From positions 1 through 64,000 of the forward strand of contig CAJTDS010000005.1 of assembly GCA_910575165.1 (NCBI GenBank): 64,000 nucleotides of DNA, written 5' to 3'. Under the pieces are notes generated by a model that was given only the letters and a program-made list of their open reading frames with translations, was not told where the DNA came from and did no database searches. The DNA is from Eggerthellaceae bacterium (lineage in GTDB: Bacteria; Actinomycetota; Coriobacteriia; Coriobacteriales; Eggerthellaceae). Positions 46,535 through 54,577 of the stretch are shown here, piece after piece. The translations under genes and the position numbers were made by a program. Positions within the stretch are counted from its first letter, which is position 1; every line of letters begins with the position of its first letter.

Positions 46535-46578
46535 GAAGCCCCGAGGTCCCCGTTCGTTCGCGGTCCTCGGGGCTTTCT
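46535..46578 (+). terminator. Terminator of enolase
   Basis: An AAGCCCCGAGG-CC arm pairs with GG-CCTCGGGGCTT across a 12-nt loop and runs into TTTCTT, 43 bp after the eno stop. Confidence 0.8.
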
Positions 46579-46611
46579 TGCAGCCGGGTCTCCGGCAGCC
46601 GGTAGGAGAAT

Positions 46612-46667
46612 CCCGCATAATCGGCAGGTTCATGCAGAAAAATGCACCAACCTGCCGATTGTGCGGG
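46612..46667. repeat. Intergenic hairpin repeat, copy 1 (CGGCAGGTT core)
   Basis: Arms of 19 bp (46612-46630 with 46649-46667) pair with one G-T-type mismatch. The 18-nt loop has its own TGCA/TGCA mini-stem around an A-rich centre. It shares layout and the core GGCAGGTT/AACCTGCC with copy 2. Confidence 0.65.
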
Positions 46668-46752
46668 GTTTCCGGAGGGACGGGACCAATGCGGCAGGGC
46701 GGTCGTGACGCATCTTGCGGGATGCATCGGGGGGGGGCTGCGGCTGTCGGCT

Positions 46753-46816
46753 GAACAGTGCATACCGGGCAGGTTCGTACGGTTTTTCGTCTCAACCTGC
46801 CCGGTATGCACTGTTC
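46753..46816. repeat. Intergenic hairpin repeat, copy 2 (GGGCAGGTT core)
   Basis: Arms of 23 bp (46753-46775 with 46794-46816) are perfectly complementary and enclose an 18-nt loop with an ACG/CGT mini-stem around TTTTT. This is far longer than a normal terminator and is related to copy 1. The bases 46817-47004 hold no other gene; a TATACT at 46902 may be the -10 of the HD gene. Confidence 0.7.
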
Positions 46817-47004
46817 CCAAGAGGGGGAGGGGTGTGCTCCTGCCCAAAGAGAGCGACGTATCTTTTTGTTGTTGTCCATAGCCGCGTTCGGGGTGGCAAT
46901 CTATACTTCTCCCTATCAAATGGTGCGGGCTAGCTGGGCCGAGAGGCTGCAATGTGCAGCACGAGGGCGTCCGGAGAATCCGCTTGAACAGTGAGGAGAT
47001 TGCC

Positions 47005-47610
47005 GTGGCAGAACTTTCCGCAGGCATGACGCGCGATGAGGCATTCGCGCTGCTTTCCGAGCACAACACCGACCCGTTCCACATCGAGCACGGCGAGACC
47101 GTGGAGCAGACCATGCGCTATTTCGCCCGCGAGTTCGATCCCGCCAACGAGGAGTTCTGGGGCATCGTGGGTTTGCTGCACGACTTGGACTGGGAAGAGC
47201 ACGACGACGAGCCGGAGAAGCACACGCTCTACGCCGCGCCGCTGATCGAGGCCGCCGGCGGCACGCCCGAGTTGGTGCGCGCCATCCAGTCGCACACCTC
47301 CGACTTCAATCCTGACCTGCCCAAGCCCGAACTGCAGATGGAGAAGATCCTGTTCGCCACCGAGGAGCTGACCGGGCTTATCGGGGCTGCGGTGGTCATG
47401 CGGCCCAGCAAGTCGGTCATGGACTTCGAGGTGAAGTCACTCAAGAAGAAGTTCAAGGACAAGCGCTTCGCTGCCGGCGTGAGCCGCGACGTCATCCGCA
47501 GCGGCGCCGACATGCTGGGCTGGGAGCTGGACGAGCTGTTCGCCCGCACCATCGAGGCCATGCAGTCCTTCGCCCCCGACCGCGACACCTTCGTGCCGGC
47601 GGAAGGGTAG
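47005..47610 (+). CDS. HD-domain hydrolase
   Basis: The 201-residue protein has the HD metal-site residues (HIEHGETVEQTMRYFA; GLLHDLDWEEH; an IQSHTSDF His), typical of small HD phosphohydrolases acting on nucleotides or related phosphates. The substrate is unknown. GTG 47005 is chosen because AGGAG lies 7 nt upstream; the frame to 46954 lacks a site. It appears monocistronic and follows the two large hairpins. Confidence 0.75.
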   Translation: MAELSAGMTRDEAFALLSEHNTDPFHIEHGETVEQTMRYFAREFDPANEEFWGIVGLLHDLDWEEHDDEPEKHTLYAAPLIEAAGGTPELVRAIQSHTSDFNPDLPKPELQMEKILFATEELTGLIGAAVVMRPSKSVMDFEVKSLKKKFKDKRFAAGVSRDVIRSGADMLGWELDELFARTIEAMQSFAPDRDTFVPAEG

Positions 47611-47682
47611 GGAAGGGGCATACCCTCAATCGTACCGATGAAGCGTCCCTTGGCGGCCCAGCCGGCTGCCAAGGGACACGTG

Positions 47683-49443
47683 CTACCAGGCGTAAGCGTA
47701 CGCTTCGATGCTCGCGTAGTCCGGCACCTTTTCGTCCGAGGCTTCGAAGGCTACGGCATTCCCGGGTTTCGGGCGGTCTTCGAAAGCGTCTACGGCGCCG
47801 ACCAGGGACCCTGCCGCATCTCTCAGCACCACCACAACATGGATGCCGTAAACGCCGCCAGCGGCCTCGCCGTCCTTTTCGCACACCACTTCGCCGGTGA
47901 AGGCCGTCCCTCCAGTTGAGGTGGTCGATGCCGAAACGCCTGTCACGCGGAAAACGGAGCTTTCGGATTGGGCGGGACGGATCTGGTGCTCCTCGGGGGC
48001 GACCGGCAGAAACTCGACAGTCCGGGGGGCAACCGCGCCTGTTCCCGCGATCGAGGTGAAATACATCGTCTCGCCCGGGTTGAGCACCGGGAGAACCGCT
48101 TGATCCGACGAGACCACGTTCCCTTCTGCGTCGCGTCCCACAATGCTCACCGCGGGGTAGTCGACCGACAAGGTCTCGTTCTCGTTTCGCAAGGCGAACA
48201 CGTACTGGAAATAATCGCCTGACGGATACCAAGCGTTTTCGACGACGACGAGGTCCTCGCTGGGAAACGTCGCCTTGTTCCCAGACGGGCTTGCCGAGGG
48301 CTGCTCGTCCGATGGCGGTTCGGCATGGGTCGCGCCGGTCTGCTCATTCGGGGATTGGACGTCGGGGTTGAAGGGTGAGCGTTCTTCCGCCGGGTCTGCG
48401 ACATCCGTATTGTGAAACATCGTTCCTGCCCCTATTGCCTCCAGCAACGGTGCACGAAAAAGCAGCCCGACAGCAATCAGAAGAACCGCGGCTCCTGCGA
48501 TGGCGCAGACGACGGCAACGCGCCGTTCCCGCCGTCTGCCGGGAACGGCGTCCGACGTATCGGCCGCATGGGATACGGGGCGATCTTCGGCGCTTTCAGT
48601 CCGAACGGCTTGCGATGCAGCGGTGATCCTGTGGGAAAAATCCCTGGTCCGAAGGCTTTCCGGCGGCAGGACTTTCCGCGCTTCGCTGCTCAGGGCGCAG
48701 GCGAATTCCTCCATCGTCTGGTATCGGGCGCTCGGTTCGAAGGCGCTTCCTCGATCGATGATCGCACGCAGGGACGCGGGGACGACCGTTTCGTTCGACA
48801 ACGCCGCCTGATAGGCATCGCCGGGTTCTAACCCCGTGAGCATGAAGCCGAGGAAGCGGGCTGTCGAGTAAACGTCCGTGCGCTCGTCGCACGGCGCGAA
48901 TCCGTATTGCTCGGGGGCTGCGAACCCATGGGTGCCAAGGTTAGGCCTTTCCGAGGACGGCTCGGTTCCTACGAGGCGCGCAATGCCCAAATCGATGAGG
49001 TGGGCGCCATCGGCCGCCAGCAACACGTTTCGCGGCGATATGTCGCAGTGCGCGATGCCGTGGCGGTGCAAATCCTCGATTGCTTCGCACACCTCAAGCG
49101 CAATTCCCGTGGCCCGCGAAATCGATAGGCGCCCTTCCGAATCGACGACCTCGCTTACCGTATCGCCCGGAACGAAATCGCATACGACAGCGAACTCATC
49201 GGGAGTCTCGTAGGACGCGACTACGTGGGGCAATCGCGGATTGGTGCATTCGGCCAAGACCGCCCAGACCCGGCGGTCCACCAAGGACAAGGGAATCTTC
49301 TTGCGCAGATAGGGCCCGAGTCCGTCGATGGAGACGACCTCCGTTGTGCCGCCGGGGCCCGAGGCGAGCACCCGTTGCACCTCGTAGGCGTCGTCGATGC
49401 TCATGGCGTGGAGGGTGCGCCCCTCCCGAGGCCCCATCGACAT
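47683..49443 (-). CDS. Membrane-anchored Ser/Thr protein kinase-like protein
   Basis: The 586-residue protein has a kinase domain (about 20-265), one membrane helix (about 313-335) and a C-terminal beta-rich extracellular region (FQYVFALRNENETLSVDYPAV; NPGETMYF). Kinase landmarks are Lys48/49, HCDISPRN (132-139) replacing the usual HRDxxxxN, DLG (151-153) replacing DFG, and FAAPEQYG. The catalytic Asp134 and Asn139 remain, so activity is plausible. The outer domain has the look of a ligand sensor. The XRE-like gene lies 42 bp upstream on the same strand and is probably co-transcribed. Confidence 0.85.
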   Translation of the reverse strand: MSMGPREGRTLHAMSIDDAYEVQRVLASGPGGTTEVVSIDGLGPYLRKKIPLSLVDRRVWAVLAECTNPRLPHVVASYETPDEFAVVCDFVPGDTVSEVVDSEGRLSISRATGIALEVCEAIEDLHRHGIAHCDISPRNVLLAADGAHLIDLGIARLVGTEPSSERPNLGTHGFAAPEQYGFAPCDERTDVYSTARFLGFMLTGLEPGDAYQAALSNETVVPASLRAIIDRGSAFEPSARYQTMEEFACALSSEARKVLPPESLRTRDFSHRITAASQAVRTESAEDRPVSHAADTSDAVPGRRRERRVAVVCAIAGAAVLLIAVGLLFRAPLLEAIGAGTMFHNTDVADPAEERSPFNPDVQSPNEQTGATHAEPPSDEQPSASPSGNKATFPSEDLVVVENAWYPSGDYFQYVFALRNENETLSVDYPAVSIVGRDAEGNVVSSDQAVLPVLNPGETMYFTSIAGTGAVAPRTVEFLPVAPEEHQIRPAQSESSVFRVTGVSASTTSTGGTAFTGEVVCEKDGEAAGGVYGIHVVVVLRDAAGSLVGAVDAFEDRPKPGNAVAFEASDEKVPDYASIEAYAYAW

Positions 49444-49485
49444 GCCCGCACTTCCTCTCTTGCTTTCGGTTGGCCGCGCTTCGCG

Positions 49486-49926
49486 TTATCGCAGCGGAGA
49501 GGTGCCTAAAAGGGTCTTCTCACCGAAGCGCCACAGCTCGTCGTCGCAGCCTTCGCGCGACAACCCGTGATCGATGCACCAGATAATGATAGCATCGCGC
49601 CGAACCTTAGGGTATAGCTCGGCTACGCCGGCCAGCCTGAGAAGCCGCTGGGTTTCGCGCAACGAGCAGCCCAGGCCGAACGCCATCATGAGCGCGTTGT
49701 TCCGTCCGAGCCTGCTTTTGCCTGCGAAGGCGTCGTAGACGACCGTGGGGTTCAACCCCGACGCGCGATACACGTCGGCTCGCTTCAGGCCTTTGCTTGC
49801 TAGCAGCTCGTGCAGATAACCCGCGAGGGATCGCTCGCACGTGAGCCCCTCTTCGAGATAGTCCTGGGGGCTCGGCGACGCGAGCAACCGCGCCAGCAGG
49901 TCTTCGGTCAGACGCTCTTCGGCCAT
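49486..49926 (-). CDS. XRE-like helix-turn-helix protein paired with the kinase
   Basis: The 146-residue protein has an HTH (KRADVYRASGLNPTVVYDAFAGK, near 49-71 in two stretches) and a helical C-terminus. Small HTH proteins of this type are often found next to membrane Ser/Thr kinases, and phosphorylation of one by the other is a sensible inference. ATG 49926 is set by GGAGG upstream. The frame upstream to 50088 is not protein-like. Confidence 0.7.
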   Translation of the reverse strand: MAEERLTEDLLARLLASPSPQDYLEEGLTCERSLAGYLHELLASKGLKRADVYRASGLNPTVVYDAFAGKSRLGRNNALMMAFGLGCSLRETQRLLRLAGVAELYPKVRRDAIIIWCIDHGLSREGCDDELWRFGEKTLLGTSPLR

Positions 49927-50071
49927 CGTGCCTCCTTGGGGGTCTGGGCTTGCAGCGTCTCTTGCCGCTTGAACCCGGCGGTGGATATGCTCGGGAGGAT
50001 GATAGCGCAAACGCGCAAGCGGGCGTAGCACGCGATCGCGCCGCAGCAGCGCGGCTGTCTCGGGGAAGGGG

Positions 50072-50112
50072 CCGACGGCTGTCGCCATCGCAGCGGAGAC
50101 GACAGCCGTCGG
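50072..50112 (-). terminator. Hairpin after the lipoprotein gene
   Basis: A perfect 13-bp stem (50072-50084 with 50100-50112) lies 12 bp beyond the minus-strand stop at 50125. The following bases are not T-rich, so it is terminator-like rather than a classical intrinsic terminator. Confidence 0.5.
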
Positions 50113-50124
50113 AGGTTCTCGCGA

Positions 50125-51162
50125 CTAGAAGGCGAAGGCGACGTCGACCGGGTCGGAAATTGTGTTCCCGTTGGCATCCTTCGTCGAAATCGTCATACCG
50201 ATTTCTTTGACGTTGGACAGGTCAACGCCTTCTTTGCCCTCCGTGGAGTCGGCGTCTTCTGCGGCTTTCGACGAATCGAACAACAAGTCTCCGTACTCCA
50301 CAACGGAACTCAATCGCAAGCTCATAACACCACGCTTCCCTGCGGCGACTGTGCCGCCCGACCAACTCTCTCCTTCGTAGGCTGCGAGTCCGTTGATGGT
50401 GATGTTTCCTACCTGCACGCGCAGGGTCTCTTCGGTGTTGTTTCGCAGCTCCGCCATGACGGCTATGTCTCCGTCCTTGTTGATGAACAGGAAAGCCGCT
50501 GGGATTTCGATGTCTGTTTCGGCAAGGTCGGGCGCGGTCGTGGATGCGGCTTTGAACTCGTATTCGAGCTTTTCCGCGAGCGCGGGACTGTCGATGGATC
50601 CCGCAAACGTGCTCGAGTCGACTCCCTCGCTCCCGTAGAGCGATGTCTTGACTTCCACCATGTCCTTGAAGAGCTCGTCGTACTCTTCGTCAACCACCCG
50701 AAGCCCTAGACCGAGCACGCTTATTTTCTGGATGCCGTAAAGCTGAAGCTCCTGCAGGGAGAAGTCAACCTCGTCCTCCGCCGTTTCGCCGGCGGGGATT
50801 TCACAGGAGAAATATCCCTCGCTTAGCATGCAATCGTTCACGTAGTTTGCATCATAGCCCCCCGTGCACGCCGTGACATCGATGGTTCCTTCCGTGTTGT
50901 TCGTGAGGCTGAGCTTGAGGTAGGCTACGTCGTTTCGGTACTCCAAGCTTTCGGCGACGACGGTGAGCACATCGTTGTCCAGCATGGTCGTCTGCTCGAT
51001 GGTGCCGCTCACGTCGAAGCGCGCGGCTTTGGAGGCCGATTCGGCCACGGCCGTGACGCCTTCGTGCAGCGCTTCCCCGACGCTGCATCCCCCAAGGCTC
51101 GCGGCGCCCAGCGCTGCGGCGACGCACAGCGCCAGAACGCACGAGCGATTTCTCTTCATCAT
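50125..51162 (-). CDS. Lipoprotein with two Ig-like (DUF4352-like) domains
   Basis: The 345-residue protein has a lipobox (SLGGC, near 23-27) and two beta-sandwich halves with similar wording: a first with AYLKLSLTNNTEGTIDVT and a second with IAVMAELRNNTEETLRVQVGN. DUF4352-like lipoproteins are often surface sensors or scaffolds. The start is the first of two adjacent ATGs, after GAAAGGG. It resembles the outer domain of the nearby kinase in its RNEN/NNTE strands, so a shared ligand is conceivable. Confidence 0.65.
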   Translation of the reverse strand: MMKRNRSCVLALCVAAALGAASLGGCSVGEALHEGVTAVAESASKAARFDVSGTIEQTTMLDNDVLTVVAESLEYRNDVAYLKLSLTNNTEGTIDVTACTGGYDANYVNDCMLSEGYFSCEIPAGETAEDEVDFSLQELQLYGIQKISVLGLGLRVVDEEYDELFKDMVEVKTSLYGSEGVDSSTFAGSIDSPALAEKLEYEFKAASTTAPDLAETDIEIPAAFLFINKDGDIAVMAELRNNTEETLRVQVGNITINGLAAYEGESWSGGTVAAGKRGVMSLRLSSVVEYGDLLFDSSKAAEDADSTEGKEGVDLSNVKEIGMTISTKDANGNTISDPVDVAFAF

Positions 51163-51353
51163 GGGTATCCCTTTCTTCCCGAGAAGCGAGTTCTGCTTCT
51201 CAATGAGCGTTTCGGCGTCATTATGGAAAAAATCGCGGGAGATATCCTCAGTTGGCAACTGAATATGGAGAGCGGGAAGCTTCGGCGGGTCCGTCCGACG
51301 GGGCGGGAAGGGGGCGCGGGTTCGGGGGGCGAGGGGTCGAGGGCCCGCGCTTC

Positions 51354-52820
51354 CTACAGTTCGGTCTTTGCCACCACCAGGAACAGGGCCAGCGCTAGCA
51401 CGCCTACTCCGGCCATGAGCAGGTACATGTTGCTGTAGCCGATGGACGGCTCGATGAGGCCCAGAAACAGCGGACCTATGCCCACGCCCACGTCCAACAG
51501 GATGTAGAAGGTGGCGTTGGCTACGGACAGGCGGTCGTCGGGGGTCTCGCGCACGGCCATGGCCAGGCCACAGGACTGGATGGTGCCCACGCCGAAGCCC
51601 AGTATCATGGCCCCGCCCAGCAGCGCCCAGTCATTAGCCATGAACGCCACTACTACCATGCCAGCGCAGTAGGCGATGAAGGCCGGGACCATGACCGGGT
51701 GCGGTCCGTAGCGGTCGAAGGCCACGCCGGTGAAGGGCCGCGTGATGAACATGCTCAAGGCGTAGGCGACGAAGAACACGCTGGCAGCCCGGGAAAGCCC
51801 CAGTTCGGACGCGTAGGGCGTAAGGAAGGTGAGCAATGCCGAGTAGCCGAAGAAGATTAGCCCCGCCACCAGCGAGATGGGCAGTACCGGCGCTTCGATG
51901 AACCGCTCCGCCCAGCTGCCCTGCACCTTGTTCGTCACGCGACGTTCCAGAAGGGTGGAGGGTACGCGTAGGCTGGCGGCAGCTTGCTCCTCGCGGCTGC
52001 GTTCGGCCGGCGCGTCGCTTTCCTCGGCGGCGATGTCGGCCAGGGCGGCCTCTTCGGCCCGCTGCTCGAAGGATTCGGAGAGGCCTGCGGCGTCCGTGGC
52101 GCACGCGGCGTGTGCGGCAACAGGGGCGCCCGCATCGCGCGCGGGCTGCGCACGGTCGGCAGCCGGGCGACGCAGGGCCAGCACGCAGGGCACCGAGATG
52201 GCGGCGGTGATCATGGCCACGGCGAACAGCACCTCGTAGCCGAAGTTGTTCGACAGGTAGATGCCCGCGAACGGCCCCATGGCTGCTCCCAGCGTGACGG
52301 AGAGCATGTAGTAGCCGATTCCCTCGCCCTTGCGCTCGGGAGGCACCATGGCGGTGACGATGGTGGCCGTGGCGGTGGAGCAGGTGCCGTAGGAGAAGCC
52401 GTGGAGGAAGCGCACGGTCAGCAGCAGGGGCAGGCTTGCGCCCAGGAAGTACATCGCCGTCAGCGCGATCTCGGTTGCGGCGCCGATGGCGAGCGTGCGC
52501 TTCTGCCCGAAGCGCGCCATGAGCGTGGCCGTGGTGAAGCGCGCCACCAGGGTGCCTATGATGAAGATGCTGGCGCAGAAGGCGGCCACCGAGGCTGGCG
52601 CATGGTAGACGTTCAGCGCGTAGGAGGTCATGACCACCATGAGCATGAAGTAGTTCGCGCACAGCACGAAGTTCACGATGGTGCCCATGACGAAGTCCCG
52701 GGTCCACAGCTTCGCGCCGCGCCTCTTGGGGGTTTCGGGCTTCGGTTCGGGGTCGGGTTTGGGGGCGGGCGCGAGTTCCGGTTCGGGGCTGTCCTGCGAT
52801 TGTTGGAGGGGGTCGCTCAT
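51354..52820 (-). CDS. MFS transporter
   Basis: The 488-residue protein has a Pro/Glu-rich cytoplasmic N-terminus (about 1-40), 12 helices and an unusually long (~90-residue) Ala/Glu-rich central loop between helices 6 and 7. The MFS signature ARFGQKRTLAIG lies in loop 2-3 and a second DRYGPHP in loop 8-9. It belongs to the drug/metabolite:H+ antiporter-like MFS group, substrate unknown. ATG 52820 overlaps the stop of the upstream Usp gene by 4 bp (ATGA). Confidence 0.82.
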   Translation of the reverse strand: MSDPLQQSQDSPEPELAPAPKPDPEPKPETPKRRGAKLWTRDFVMGTIVNFVLCANYFMLMVVMTSYALNVYHAPASVAAFCASIFIIGTLVARFTTATLMARFGQKRTLAIGAATEIALTAMYFLGASLPLLLTVRFLHGFSYGTCSTATATIVTAMVPPERKGEGIGYYMLSVTLGAAMGPFAGIYLSNNFGYEVLFAVAMITAAISVPCVLALRRPAADRAQPARDAGAPVAAHAACATDAAGLSESFEQRAEEAALADIAAEESDAPAERSREEQAAASLRVPSTLLERRVTNKVQGSWAERFIEAPVLPISLVAGLIFFGYSALLTFLTPYASELGLSRAASVFFVAYALSMFITRPFTGVAFDRYGPHPVMVPAFIAYCAGMVVVAFMANDWALLGGAMILGFGVGTIQSCGLAMAVRETPDDRLSVANATFYILLDVGVGIGPLFLGLIEPSIGYSNMYLLMAGVGVLALALFLVVAKTEL

Positions 52821-53251
52821 CGCTGGTTCGCGCCATCCTTGGCTATGAGCACGGTGATGGGGGATTCCTTGGTCACCGCGTAGCTCACGCTGCCCAAAAA
52901 GCCTTTCACGCCGCCTTGGCCGCGACTGCCCATAATGATGAGGTCGCAGCCTTCCTTCTTCGCGCAGCTCACGATGAGGTCGGCCGGCGACGTGCCTTTG
53001 AGCAGGCAGATCTTCGAGGGGTTGGGGATAGAGTTCGCCGCGTCCTCCAGTTCCTGGCGAAGGGGTGCGGCGTCCTCGATGACCACGGAGTCGAACCCGG
53101 CGGCCCCGGCGCCCGACGAGTACAGGCGCAGTACGTTCACGAACACGAATTCGGCATGGGGGTTCTGCAGCGCTATCTCGCGCGCGGTCTTGATCGCCTG
53201 TTTCGAGGGGGCCGATCCGTCGTAGGCCACCAGAATCTTGCTGCACCACAT
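52817..53251 (-). CDS. Universal stress protein (UspA family)
   Basis: The 144-residue protein has the Usp fold: KILVAYDGSAPSKQAIKTA at the start and the ATP-binding loop MGSRGQGGVKGFLGSVS near the end, followed by VTKESPITVLIA. The ATP-type motif suggests nucleotide binding. It is upstream of the MFS gene with a 4-bp overlap, so stress signalling may be tied to transport. AAAGGA precedes the ATG. Confidence 0.9.
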   Translation of the reverse strand: MWCSKILVAYDGSAPSKQAIKTAREIALQNPHAEFVFVNVLRLYSSGAGAAGFDSVVIEDAAPLRQELEDAANSIPNPSKICLLKGTSPADLIVSCAKKEGCDLIIMGSRGQGGVKGFLGSVSYAVTKESPITVLIAKDGANQR

Positions 53252-53425
53252 AGGCTTGTCCTTTCGGCTGGCGGCGGGGCACCTTCTCCTCGACCGGTTA
53301 GCGGGTCGATGTCTCGCTCCCGCTCGCGCCGTCGATTTCCGCCTGTTCGCTGATTGTAGTACGGGCGCGACATCGATTGGTGGCGTTTTCGTTTCAGGTG
53401 GCTGGCCATCGTTTTCTGCTGCCGA

Positions 53426-53611
53426 GTTTGCGGCCGGATTGCACGGTTTTGGTACCCGCAGCAAGCTCCGGGAGGCGGTTTGCGGCCGGATTGCACGGTT
53501 TTGGTACTGTTAGTCTAAGTAAACAGTACCAAAACCGTTCATTAGGGACCAAAACAGCTCTTTCGACCGAGGACGAAGTCCCAAAACCGTTCAATCCGGC
53601 CGCAAACCGCT
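53426..53611. repeat. Nested inverted/direct repeat element, ~186 bp
   Basis: A 30-bp unit starting GTTTGCGGCCGGATTG and ending GGTTTTGGTAC occurs at 53426-53455 and 53478-53507. The second copy pairs over 30 bp, with one mismatch, with its inverted copy near 53582-53611. Inside it, 53495-53511 and 53522-53538 form a perfect 17-bp hairpin with a 10-nt loop. The element therefore has long outer inverted repeats and an inner hairpin, as MITE-like elements do. No gene lies inside. Confidence 0.65.
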
Positions 53612-53714
53612 CGGAGGGCGCGGTAGGACACTGGCTGGGGTGTTGGGAGGGGCGTGAAAGCGCTGCGCGCGATGCGTCGAGGGGTCAGGACTGCGGTCCG
53701 CGTCGTTCTACGAG

Positions 53715-53990
53715 TTCTCGCGCCGCCAGTAGCTGCGCCCCGCGGCTTTCGCGCCGCCAGTAGCTGCGTCCCGCGGCTTTCGCGTCGCCGGTAGTTGTAT
53801 CCTCGCTGGCCTTTGCGGCGCCATTGGTTCTGTTTCCGCGAAAGCTCTCTGTCGCCGTCGATTGCGTCCTTGCGAAAGTTCCGGGATGCCATCGATCGCC
53901 CTCCTACGGATTCTGCAGCGCAATTGGCTGCATTCTTGCGGAAGTTTCGCGGTGCAAGCAGCTGCGCTCCTGCGGAAGTTTCGCGGGAAC
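53715..53990. repeat. Degenerate ~33-bp tandem repeat array (about 8.5 units)
   Basis: Units begin near 53715, 53748, 53779, 53813, 53846, 53879, 53911, 53945 and 53979, each 31-34 bp. They have a TTTCGCG-like start, a GCC-AGTAGCTGCG-like middle and a CCTGCGGAAG-like end. Units 1-2 are nearly identical, and the others have drifted. It ends ~40 bp before tsaE. Most units fit an 11-codon period on the minus strand, but that frame runs antisense into tsaE and lacks a credible start, so it is treated as noncoding. Confidence 0.65.
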
Positions 53991-54030
53991 GGCCGCCGAG
54001 CACGGGCGCGGGGGAGCGCGGTGGCGTATC

Positions 54031-54540
54031 ATGGGGCCTATGGCAAGCGGACTCACATATTCGCGCAAGGTGTCGTCGGCCGAGGCTATGAAGCAGTTGG
54101 CGGCAACGTTGGCTCCCTACGTGCATCCGGGGGACGTCATCGTGCTCTCCGGCGATCTGGGGGCGGGGAAGACCCAGTTCACCCAAGGTCTCGCCGCTGC
54201 CCTGGGCGTCCGCGAGGCGGTATGCAGCCCCACGTTCAATATTTTGCTTACCTATCCCGAAGCTCGCGTGCCCCTCTACCATTTCGACCTGTACCGGCTG
54301 GATTCCGAAGCGCAGCTGGAGGACATTGCCTTCTACGAGACCGTCGACGGCGACGGCGTGTCGCTTGTCGAATGGGGGGATCGCTTCCCCGACGCCATGC
54401 CGTACAACTACCTGGATGTCTGCATTGTGGTGAACGAGGACGGCTCGCGCACCGTGCGGGTGAGGTCTGCCGGTGACCGCGCTCGCCAGCTTCTGTACGT
54501 TTGGGCGAACGATTCAAAGTCGCGGCTGGTCAAGTGCTAG
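54031..54540 (+). CDS. tsaE: TsaE, t6A-synthesis ATPase
   Basis: TsaE powers assembly of the t6A modification on ANN-decoding tRNAs. The ~169-residue protein has a P-loop (GDLGAGKTQFTQG), CSPTFNILLTY and the HFDLYRL and VEWGDRFPD motifs of the family. ATG 54031 or 54040 may be the start; neither has a strong ribosome site. It precedes the tsaB-rimI-tsaD fusion by 37 bp, so all t6A subunits except tsaC are together here. Confidence 0.9.
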   Translation: MGPMASGLTYSRKVSSAEAMKQLAATLAPYVHPGDVIVLSGDLGAGKTQFTQGLAAALGVREAVCSPTFNILLTYPEARVPLYHFDLYRLDSEAQLEDIAFYETVDGDGVSLVEWGDRFPDAMPYNYLDVCIVVNEDGSRTVRVRSAGDRARQLLYVWANDSKSRLVKC

Positions 54541-54577
54541 TTTCGGCTTGCGCGCCCTTTTCGGAAACGGACCGAAC

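Noticed and set aside
53715-53990. CRISPR array
   Set aside because: Units are contiguous and degenerate, no unique spacers, no cas genes.
53542-54282. Minus-strand repeat protein gene spanning the tandem array
   Set aside because: The 11-residue period is visible, but the frame runs antisense into tsaE and has no credible start or ribosome site.
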